27,129 nucleotides of DNA from a virus. Position 1 is the first letter of the stretch. The number at the start of each line of letters is the position of its first letter. Positions 7,064 to 13,615 of the stretch are shown here, piece by piece. The DNA lies in the IMG/VR virus record IMGVR_UViG_3300030688_000098, positions 1 through 27,129 of that record; one strand, 5' to 3'. Under the pieces are notes generated by a model that was not told the DNA's origin, searched no databases, and worked only from the letters and a program-made list of their open reading frames with translations. The translations under genes were made by a program, and so were the position numbers.

Positions 7064-8787
7064 TATTTTTTATCCTTAAAAATTTTGCTTACGCCAGTTG
7101 TTAAATCATTAGATACATTCTTAATAGCTTTATAACTATTCTTTGCACCAGCCATTCCCATTGCGGCACCAACAATTCCCATTTTACCAGGGTTGTTAGC
7201 AATAGTTCTACCTAAAACTCCAACAGGATATCCTTGTTGCATTTTATTTTGGTAGTGGGCACTAGCAATATATGGAGCTGCAAAACCAATAGCTCCTTTA
7301 GTTAATAATCCTTTGCCTGAATTCCAGAAACCAGGAACTGCGGCAGCTTGTTTATTTAACTCTTCATTAGTAAATGGATTATTACTAATATATTTATCAG
7401 ACTCTTTATTGTCTCTAATCATTTGAGAAATACCAGAACCTAATAAACCATAAGCGCTAAATTTACTTTCAGCGTTATTACGATATAATAAATATAATGC
7501 AGAAAGAATAGATCCAAGACCTATAGTTCTAGTTATTTCGGCTTCTTTACGTAAACCTTTTTCAGTATTGTAAATTCTATCTCCAACACATCCAATAGAT
7601 CTTTCATCTAATATATGAGTAGGAATTTCATTAGATAATTTAACGGCTTTATGTGTAATATCAATATCAGCTAAAGAATGCAATTCTTCATCTAATCCTT
7701 TTACGTCAGGATTTTTAATTACTGCTTTAGTATGATAAAATTCTTGAGCTAAATCATCACGATTAGAATTCTTTAATAAAATATAAGCAAACTCATTTGG
7801 CTTAGCAATAATACCGGCATGAGTTAAAGCACCCCAAGCTTCAGAAGGTTTAAGTTTAGCTAATTCTTCCATTAATTTATGTGGAAGATCTCTTTCAGTA
7901 TTACATACTTTAGCTATTGCACCTTCAATATGAGTTGGCATTTCTTTGTAAATGGTAGAATGTTTTTCTATTTCTTCTGCCTCTTTATCAAATTGTCCAA
8001 TATCATAATAATCAGCAAGATCTAAACTAAATTCAAAATCTGTACTAGCAACTTTTTCTAATTGCATACCGGCTAAAAATGCAGGTCGATTTACTTTACT
8101 AATATCAAAAAATCTAGGAAATAAATTTTCAGCATAAATTTTACGACCATCATCTAAAATTTTACCCATTTGAAATTTAAGATGAGGACAATATTTCATA
8201 ATAGAAGTATTATGTTGATGACAAATAGAACAACGATCCCATGGAAGTTTAGCTCCCATAGAAACTGCAACTAATTGATTTCTTTTAATCATTTCAGCAG
8301 TTTCAGGATCTTTTTTATTATCTACTCCAATAATAAGAAGTACTGTATGCATTTTTGGATTCCAAATAGCATTTGGAACCTCACCATAAATTTGATCTCC
8401 ACGCTCTGGTTTGTTATGATGATGATGAAACCAGCCAGCGTCACTAAATGTTTGATAACGTAACTTAGCTTTTATTCTATTATTTAATCTTTCATCTTTA
8501 GGTGAGACTTCATTCCAAACAGGAGTATTTTGTAATCCTAACAATGAATCATATGGAAAATAATCATGATTTTTATTATCAGACCATGTTTCACCATCAC
8601 CCATAGCAGTTACTAACATATAGCTATGATCTTTTTTACGTTTTAAATTTTTAATAGCCTCATCAACTTCTTTTGGTAAATCTCTTTTAGAAGCAGTTTT
8701 AATAAAATCATTTTCATATCTATCTTCTAATGAGATAGATATTTGTTGATCTTCTGGAATATTTGATGATTCTATTAATTTATACAT
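7063..8787 (-). CDS. Prohead maturation protease with long multi-site C-terminal extension
   Basis: A 574-residue protein. Residues ~50-245 resemble the prohead protease of large myoviruses (T4 gp21-like serine protease group): SYMLVTAMGDG, a His cluster at 121-124 followed by NKPERGDQIYGEV, HTVLLIIGVDN (147-157), LVAVSMGAK with candidate nucleophile Ser176, a Cys/His cluster (C186, C189, C200, H202) and FFDISKVNRPAFLA (226-239). The catalytic roles are by analogy. K-x-A motifs lie at 28-32 (FIKTA), 243-247 (LEKVA), 266-270 (FDKEA), 412-416 (LRKEA) and 477-481 (LNKQA). Cutting at the first two would release a ~215-residue core, about the size of T4 gp21. The extension contains glycine-rich hydrophobic segments near 420-435 and 536-548. 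The extension could become separate head proteins. Confidence 0.75.
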   Translation of the reverse strand: MYKLIESSNIPEDQQISISLEDRYENDFIKTASKRDLPKEVDEAIKNLKRKKDHSYMLVTAMGDGETWSDNKNHDYFPYDSLLGLQNTPVWNEVSPKDERLNNRIKAKLRYQTFSDAGWFHHHHNKPERGDQIYGEVPNAIWNPKMHTVLLIIGVDNKKDPETAEMIKRNQLVAVSMGAKLPWDRCSICHQHNTSIMKYCPHLKFQMGKILDDGRKIYAENLFPRFFDISKVNRPAFLAGMQLEKVASTDFEFSLDLADYYDIGQFDKEAEEIEKHSTIYKEMPTHIEGAIAKVCNTERDLPHKLMEELAKLKPSEAWGALTHAGIIAKPNEFAYILLKNSNRDDLAQEFYHTKAVIKNPDVKGLDEELHSLADIDITHKAVKLSNEIPTHILDERSIGCVGDRIYNTEKGLRKEAEITRTIGLGSILSALYLLYRNNAESKFSAYGLLGSGISQMIRDNKESDKYISNNPFTNEELNKQAAAVPGFWNSGKGLLTKGAIGFAAPYIASAHYQNKMQQGYPVGVLGRTIANNPGKMGIVGAAMGMAGAKNSYKAIKNVSNDLTTGVSKIFKDKK

Positions 8788-8789
8788 TA

Positions 8790-9005
8790 TTATTTCTTTT
8801 TAAATTTTTCAGGATGATTCATAAAATCTTTCTCTTTACGTCTATGATCTAAGTAATGTCCAAGTAATGGAGCAGGTAACATTCCAAATGCAGCTAATGG
8901 ATAAGTTAATAACTTACCTCTTGCCCGTCTTCCAAGCCATCTATTATCTATATATTCACTATCTAATTCTTTTGAGTCTTTAAATGCTAATTTAATTAAA
9001 CTCAT
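8790..9005 (-). CDS. Small internal head protein with MSLIKLA leader
   Basis: A 71-residue basic protein. It begins MSLIKLA-F, a leader shared with the gene starting at 9975 and nearly shared with the gene starting at 9628. After a charged stretch (DSEYIDNRWLGRRARGK) comes a hydrophobic segment (LLTYPLAAFGMLPAPLLG) and a strongly basic tail (HRRKEKDFMNHPEKFKKK). The stop is two bases before the protease start. The ribosome binding site is weak. By analogy with T4 internal proteins, which carry a cleaved N-terminal capsid-targeting sequence, I infer that MSLIKLA targets the protein into the prohead and is removed there. Confidence 0.6.
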   Translation of the reverse strand: MSLIKLAFKDSKELDSEYIDNRWLGRRARGKLLTYPLAAFGMLPAPLLGHYLDHRRKEKDFMNHPEKFKKK

Positions 9006-9006
9006 A

Positions 9007-9360
9007 TTATTTCACTTTTAAAGCCATAGATTTAAGTTTATTAGCAAATGGAATAACTTCTGCTATAGGAGTAGGTTTCTTTAAGGAATTAACAATGCCA
9101 GATTTAACAGCATCATCTAATCTTAACGGTCCAGTCTTTTTTAATCCCTGTAAACGCTGTCTCATTAATCCTAATTTAGAAGGATCTTTTTTAGCAGCAG
9201 CGGCAGCATCGGTAGCAAGATTATAATGTAATCCCTGTTCAGGATTCATAGTCTTACTAATGGCCATCTGCATAGGATTAACCGCACCATCTTTTTCAAG
9301 AATAGATGCAAGTTTAAATAATCCTAAATCATCATATTTTAATGCAATTTCTTTAATCAT
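9007..9360 (-). CDS. Small internal head protein with LFKLA site, unknown
   Basis: A 117-residue basic protein. Residues 14-18 are LFKLA followed by S, matching the shared motif near the N-terminus, as in its neighbours. The segment around it (EIALKYDDLGLFKLASILEK) is probably an amphipathic helix. The rest is Lys/Ala-rich with no catalytic motif (MQMAISKTMNPEQGLHYNLA, AAAAAKKDPSKLGLMRQRLQ). Its start overlaps the end of the upstream gene by eight bases, indicating coupling. Role unknown; I infer a virion-internal protein from the motif and the neighbours. Confidence 0.6.
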   Translation of the reverse strand: MIKEIALKYDDLGLFKLASILEKDGAVNPMQMAISKTMNPEQGLHYNLATDAAAAAKKDPSKLGLMRQRLQGLKKTGPLRLDDAVKSGIVNSLKKPTPIAEVIPFANKLKSMALKVK

Positions 9361-9628
9361 TCTTTTTGCCAGTTAAAGCTTTTGCCGCAGCGCCAACACC
9401 TAAAGCAGCCCCTCCATAAAGAGCAGCACTAGGAGCTAAAGATTTTAAGCCAGATTTAGTAGTAGCAAAATGTTTAAGTTTATCAGCAGCAGTAGGAAGT
9501 CTGCGTAATGAAGTTAAGGTACTATTCTCAAGGCGATGAGCCTCAGATTTAATAGCAGTACCTTTAGCAGCATTAACTACTGCATCTTTAATCCCTGAAA
9601 GATTAAAAGCAAGTTTTACGATAGACAT
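9353..9628 (-). CDS. Small internal head protein with MSIVKLA leader
   Basis: A 91-residue basic protein. It starts MSIVKLA-F, followed by a Lys/Ala/Ser/Thr-rich helical region (KDAVVNAAKGTAIKSEAHRL). It ends in a glycine/alanine-rich hydrophobic segment (SAALYGGAALGVGAAAKAL) and a short basic tail (TGKKND). The start has GGAGAAATTATA upstream and shares a base with the stop of the preceding gene. The leader, small size and glycine-zipper-like segment are shared with neighbouring genes, suggesting one functional class, probably packaged head proteins. Confidence 0.62.
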   Translation of the reverse strand: MSIVKLAFNLSGIKDAVVNAAKGTAIKSEAHRLENSTLTSLRRLPTAADKLKHFATTKSGLKSLAPSAALYGGAALGVGAAAKALTGKKND

Positions 9629-9975
9629 TATAATTTCTCCACATTCTTTTTATGACGAAAAGCTAGACTTCCAGCGCCAATGGTAGTTCCTAATCCAACT
9701 CCACCGATAATCTTTTCTTTTAATTTATGAGATTTAATTTCAGATTCATGACCTTTAATCTGATCTCTTAATTTACGAATCTTCTTACCTAAATCACTAT
9801 TCATTTTACGTTGTTTTAAATAAGCAGCACCTAAATCACCATTCTTGGCACCTTCATAAGCGCCCTGAATAGCTTTTTTAGTTGCATTTCTAGAATTTTT
9901 AACATCAGCTTCTACGGCACTAAATAAACCTCTAATAGCTTTACCAGTTCGCATAGCTAATTTAATTAAACTCAT
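9628..9975 (-). CDS. Small internal head protein with MSLIKLA leader
   Basis: A 115-residue basic protein when started at the ATG at 9975. I chose this start because it has GAGGATCAC at the right distance and yields the leader MSLIKLA-M shared with neighbours; a longer frame to 10026 would run through a strong hairpin and has no ribosome binding site. A Lys/Asp/Arg-rich helical middle (KIRKLRDQIKGHESEIKSHK) may form a coiled coil. A glycine-rich hydrophobic segment (KIIGGVGLGTTIGAGSLAF) and a basic tail (RHKKNVEKL) close the protein. Probably packaged into the head, by analogy with its neighbours. Confidence 0.65.
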   Translation of the reverse strand: MSLIKLAMRTGKAIRGLFSAVEADVKNSRNATKKAIQGAYEGAKNGDLGAAYLKQRKMNSDLGKKIRKLRDQIKGHESEIKSHKLKEKIIGGVGLGTTIGAGSLAFRHKKNVEKL

Positions 9976-9988
9976 GTGATCCTCTAGA

Positions 9989-10040
9989 TAATAATTGCTG
10001 AAATGCCTATCAAATAGACTAGGCATTTCCGTAATTATTA
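9989..10040. repeat. Long inverted repeat / hairpin between head genes
   Basis: Arms 9989-10009 and 10020-10040 are reverse complements at 19 of 21 positions, with a 10-base spacer. The right arm includes the stop codon of the gene starting at 10715. On the - strand no T-run follows, so it is not a typical rho-independent terminator; it may be an mRNA-stabilising or processing structure that sets different levels for the genes on each side. Confidence 0.85.
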
Positions 10041-10715
10041 CTTATCGTGAAGTTTCTTAGCTCCATAACCAAGAGCAGCTAAAGCGGCAGCGGCACCGCC
10101 AGCACCCATTGCGGCTTTAGGATGAGCTTTAATTAAAGCCTTTAAAGCACTAGCTTTCTGACCAGCATAATCACCGGCTTTCTTACCAGCTTCTTTGGCT
10201 TTCTCAGCATATTCCTTAGCCTTATCTTTAGCACTAGCATCCTTCTCTACTTCTTCCTCAGCCATCTTATCTAACTGAGTATGAACCTCATTGGCCTCTT
10301 CAGTAAGTTCATTGGAAATATTAATAAGAGTTTCAGCCATCTTATTAAGAGTTTCGTCTTCCTTAACCTCATCAGCAATCTCAGCATAAACTGAAGCGAT
10401 CTTATTCATATCTTCAGCAATGTCAAGAGCTTCTTCTAAAGCTGAACCATCTTCAGAAGCAGTCTTGGTAAGGCAAGCTCCCATTCTTTCGCCAAGCTGA
10501 TAAGTATCAGCAGCAAGAGCTTTCAGATTATCATTCTCTAACTCTTCAGCGATCTTATACATTTCCTCGCCAATAGCAATCAGAGAACGCGAATCATCCA
10601 GAACGCCAATTTCACCAGCTACCTTTTCAAGGGCCTGTTCCTCGGCAGTCTTTTCAACTTCAGAAGCTGTCTTTTCTACTTCTTCAGTGAGTTTATCAAT
10701 TAAAAGCTTCGACAT
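10038..10715 (-). CDS. Prohead core protein, acidic, nine K-x-A motifs
   Basis: A 225-residue, very acidic, helical protein with AGGAGACATTTAA before the ATG and visibly raised G+C. It carries nine hydrophobic-x-K-x-A motifs, about one per 20 residues through residue ~160: VEKTA twice, LEKVA, MYKIA, LTKTA, MNKIA, LNKMA, LDKMA and VEKDA, mostly followed by S or E. The last ~65 residues switch to Lys/Ala-rich, then to a glycine/alanine hydrophobic segment (AAMGAGGAAAALAALGYGA) and KKLHDK. If the motif is a protease site, this protein would be reduced to small peptides like the T4 core protein gp22, leaving the basic C-terminal part. No homologue is recognised; the core role is inferred. Confidence 0.6.
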   Translation of the reverse strand: MSKLLIDKLTEEVEKTASEVEKTAEEQALEKVAGEIGVLDDSRSLIAIGEEMYKIAEELENDNLKALAADTYQLGERMGACLTKTASEDGSALEEALDIAEDMNKIASVYAEIADEVKEDETLNKMAETLINISNELTEEANEVHTQLDKMAEEEVEKDASAKDKAKEYAEKAKEAGKKAGDYAGQKASALKALIKAHPKAAMGAGGAAAALAALGYGAKKLHDK

Positions 10716-10745
10716 TTAAATGTCTCCTATGTGTGAGTTTGGTTA

Positions 10746-11945
10746 CTATTCAGGTTTGCCATTATAATAAGTATTTACTACAACGGGTTTAACATCTTTC
10801 TTTTTAAATGCATCAAATCCCTTAGTGAAACTACCAGCCATGTCTAAAATAGAAGGACTATCATTTCTACTGCCACGATCCTGAATTTCACGAAGTTTAC
10901 CAACTGTATTAACATCAACTCCATTAAATGTATCGAATTGACGAATTAATGATGGGGCAACCATTGGATCTAAAGCTAAAGAAGGACTATGCCGCGCAAT
11001 TACATCAAAATAATCTCTAGCATTAGGAATATTACGAATATCAGCATTAGCTTTAGCAATTGTATTAAATGAATCATTTAACTGTCGTTCCTGCATCATT
11101 CTTGAAACGATACCACCAGCGCCTCTAGCAGCAGCAATACCTACTCCAACAGAACCTAACGCTAAAGCTGGAACTAAATTTTCACCTAATGCTTGTATAA
11201 CCTTATCAAATACGCCAGCTTCTTTAGTAACTTCAGCGGCTTTATTCATAATAAATTTACCAGTACTATCAGGCACTTTTTTCATCCCCTCCTTAAATGA
11301 TCCAATATAACTAGCCGGCATTAAGCCTCTTTTAATTGGAGCTTCGGCAACATAACCACCAACCTTACCAACTACTTTAGCAGAACCTTTTAATGCTCCA
11401 CCAGCTAAACCAGAAATGATTCCCGCACGTTTTTCAACTAAATAGTCAATTACTTTTTCTTTATGAGCAATTTTATCCATATCTTTCTTTAATGCGGGAA
11501 CTTCACTATAAGCTAACTTTTCTAAAGAAGGATTTTCATAAACTAAACGTCTATAATAAGAAGCTACTTTAGTTAATTCTTCTCCAATTTCTTTTCTACA
11601 TTTATCAATAGCAAGTTGATATTCAAGAGTATCAACCTGATTTTCTTCTGCTACTTTTTCTAAATCACTATATTCCGTAAATTTAATAGCAGCAGTTTTT
11701 TCTACTTTATCTAATAAACCGATTTTTTCTTTAACTATATTAAATTGTGCTACATCAAAAATCTGATCACCAGTAGATGCAAATTTCTGTAAATAACAAG
11801 TTTTATTGGACTCTTCTACTAATCTTTTAGTTTGCTCAATATTTAACTTATTTTCAGCAGCATACTTAGCTATAGATTCATTCATATCTACGTTTGACTT
11901 GAGATATTTCGAAGCTATTTTATTTGCTGTAAGTTCTAAATCCAT
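10746..11945 (-). CDS. Multi-site internal head protein, unknown
   Basis: A 399-residue protein from the ATG at 11945; a TTG at 11957 would add four residues (MDPP). Neither start has a clear ribosome binding site. The N-terminal ~180 residues are helical and carry K-x-A motifs at ~15-30-residue intervals (IAKYA, LQKFA, VEKTA, LEKVA, LTKVA, LEKLA, MDKIA, VEKRA), with two more later (MNKAA, VTKEA). Two glycine-rich hydrophobic segments follow (IISGLAGGALKGSAKVVGKV and LVPALALGSVGVGIAAARGA). The C-terminal ~110 residues look globular (NARDYFDVIARHSPSLALDP, FDTFNGVDVNTVGKLREIQD). It sits between terminase and the core-like protein, where a portal would often be found, but does not look like a portal. 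I infer a packaged protein with a degradable N-terminal half. Confidence 0.6.
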   Translation of the reverse strand: MDLELTANKIASKYLKSNVDMNESIAKYAAENKLNIEQTKRLVEESNKTCYLQKFASTGDQIFDVAQFNIVKEKIGLLDKVEKTAAIKFTEYSDLEKVAEENQVDTLEYQLAIDKCRKEIGEELTKVASYYRRLVYENPSLEKLAYSEVPALKKDMDKIAHKEKVIDYLVEKRAGIISGLAGGALKGSAKVVGKVGGYVAEAPIKRGLMPASYIGSFKEGMKKVPDSTGKFIMNKAAEVTKEAGVFDKVIQALGENLVPALALGSVGVGIAAARGAGGIVSRMMQERQLNDSFNTIAKANADIRNIPNARDYFDVIARHSPSLALDPMVAPSLIRQFDTFNGVDVNTVGKLREIQDRGSRNDSPSILDMAGSFTKGFDAFKKKDVKPVVVNTYYNGKPE

Positions 11946-11996
11946 AGGAGGGTCCAATTCAAGATACTTTTATTGTCTCAACAAATTCGTCTAGTG

Positions 11997-13574
11997 TCAA
12001 TCATTTTCGTTCATATTCACACTAACATCAGAGTCACCTGGATCCAATCGCGTACTAATTATCTGATCAGTACGTTTCATCCAGGTGAGTCGTGCATATA
12101 AAAGACTATGAAACGCATCATCGGGTTGACTATGAATATATCTCATCTGTCTTAATCTATCAGAATATTCAGAATTAATATTACAATAATCTTTTCCAAT
12201 ATCTTCGAATTCTGACCATTGATAAGGTTCTACTTTTTTACTTTTAATAGCATTAAATAAATCTGTCATAACTTCAGTTCTATTAGTCACATAAGTATTA
12301 CCTTGGTCATCCCATGCTAAAGCTTTTTTAATAATACTATGTCTATAGGTTACATATACAACATGCTTAGGTAATAATCCACGCATTCTCGAATTTAAAT
12401 CAAAACCAAATCCAAAGTCTGCTCCAACAAATGAAACATGAAAATCCATTAAAGTTTTAGTAATAGAAAATACTAAGTTCTCAGGTTCTGCTTCTCTACC
12501 AATATATCTTTTGGCAAAGATAATTTTAAATTTATTAGCAATGGTATCAAAATATCCAATTGTTAAAATTGTAAATCCAGTATTACCACCACCCCAATCT
12601 ATTCCAGCATATAATTCTACACCTGAAATACTGGTTGGCATTATGTTCCACATGGGTCTATCTAGACTGCAAGATGATATTAACTGATCTCTGGATAGGG
12701 GTTTTTGGCCGTTGTCGTAGGATTCGCCAAAAGTTTCATTCATTAATGCGCCTGTGTCAAAATTGCGCATTTTAAAATACAAATCCCTCCAATCAATATC
12801 TTCAGTTGGAAGAATAATATAAGGTAACCTAAACCCTTGAATTTCAGACTGTTGTGCAGATACCCAACATCCATATCTGGTATGAATTTCTTTTTTACAT
12901 TTTCTACACCATAAACCTGGCTTGTCTAATAATACAACTTCTATTCCTAATTTATTATAATATCCACAATGCATACATTTTACATGCCATTCATTCTGTG
13001 AAGATTTTTCCCATTTTTTTTGTATATTATTATCTAGAGTTTTAGGAGTTCCAGCATACATATATTTGGCATTTTTACGTTTCTGAGAACAAGCTTCGAT
13101 TATCGGTGCCACATTTTCTAACTGGTCTTGTATCTCATCATGATACTGATAATCGATCGTCAATCCCCGAATGCTATCTGCATCGTGAAATGCAGATCGA
13201 AAATATAAAGTGGATAGGTTTTTTAAACGCTTTTCTTCTATTCTAAAACCTTTGACTCCCGGATAAAAAGTTTTATTTAAAAGTTGAGATGTTTCAAATA
13301 TTTCATCTATTTTCTTACGTGAGTAGACCCCACTTTGCTTGAATGTAGGTGCAACATACAATGAACTAGTATATGGATTTAAACATGCATTAGCAATTTG
13401 ATTTCCACTCATTGTAGTAGATTTTTCAGTCTGTCTAGCTGCAAGCAGAAGAGTTCTTTTGGCTTGATTATTTATAATTGGAAAAATATATGGTCTATCT
13501 ACAAATCTCCATAACCTTCCATCAAGTCTCATAACTTTTTGTATGAAGTCTGAATTTGAAATTTTAATTGACAC
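11997..13574 (-). CDS. terL: Terminase large subunit (packaging ATPase-nuclease)
   Basis: A 525-residue protein that pumps DNA into the prohead and cuts it. The N-terminal ATPase has a Walker A-like AARQTEKS (45-52), with Glu in place of the usual Gly before Lys, and a Walker B IDYQYHDE (140-147) with D146/E147. A coupling-type AGTP (174-177) follows. A four-Cys zinc ribbon (C200, C203, C223, C226) is inserted between the ATPase and nuclease domains. The RNase H-like nuclease has D326 (GIDWGGG), D386 (VGADFG) and D485/D486 (PDDAFH). The start is GTG with AAGGA seven bases upstream; the nearby ATG is out of frame. The GTG lies inside a 12-bp palindrome. It is the first gene of the leftward head operon, divergent from the HNH gene. 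Confidence 0.93.
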   Translation of the reverse strand: MSIKISNSDFIQKVMRLDGRLWRFVDRPYIFPIINNQAKRTLLLAARQTEKSTTMSGNQIANACLNPYTSSLYVAPTFKQSGVYSRKKIDEIFETSQLLNKTFYPGVKGFRIEEKRLKNLSTLYFRSAFHDADSIRGLTIDYQYHDEIQDQLENVAPIIEACSQKRKNAKYMYAGTPKTLDNNIQKKWEKSSQNEWHVKCMHCGYYNKLGIEVVLLDKPGLWCRKCKKEIHTRYGCWVSAQQSEIQGFRLPYIILPTEDIDWRDLYFKMRNFDTGALMNETFGESYDNGQKPLSRDQLISSCSLDRPMWNIMPTSISGVELYAGIDWGGGNTGFTILTIGYFDTIANKFKIIFAKRYIGREAEPENLVFSITKTLMDFHVSFVGADFGFGFDLNSRMRGLLPKHVVYVTYRHSIIKKALAWDDQGNTYVTNRTEVMTDLFNAIKSKKVEPYQWSEFEDIGKDYCNINSEYSDRLRQMRYIHSQPDDAFHSLLYARLTWMKRTDQIISTRLDPGDSDVSVNMNEND

Positions 13575-13580
13575 GTGTCA
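13569..13580. promoter_or_regulatory. 12-bp perfect palindrome over terminase start codon
   Basis: TGACACGTGTCA is a perfect palindrome spanning the GTG start of the terminase gene, in the 41-base gap between divergent genes. It could be an operator or a translation-level element. Its function is not shown by the sequence. Confidence 0.5.
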
Positions 13581-13615
13581 TTCCTTATGATACCATTTTT
13601 TATGGAGAGTGAAAA

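Noticed and set aside
9976-10026. Longer N-terminus for the gene at 9628-9975
   Set aside because: The extension runs through the long inverted repeat and has no ribosome binding site, while the ATG at 9975 has GAGGATCAC and gives the shared MSLIKLA leader.
11997-12040. 13-residue TTG-started leader peptide after the terminase stop
   Set aside because: Very short, no ribosome binding site, and not distinguishable from chance.
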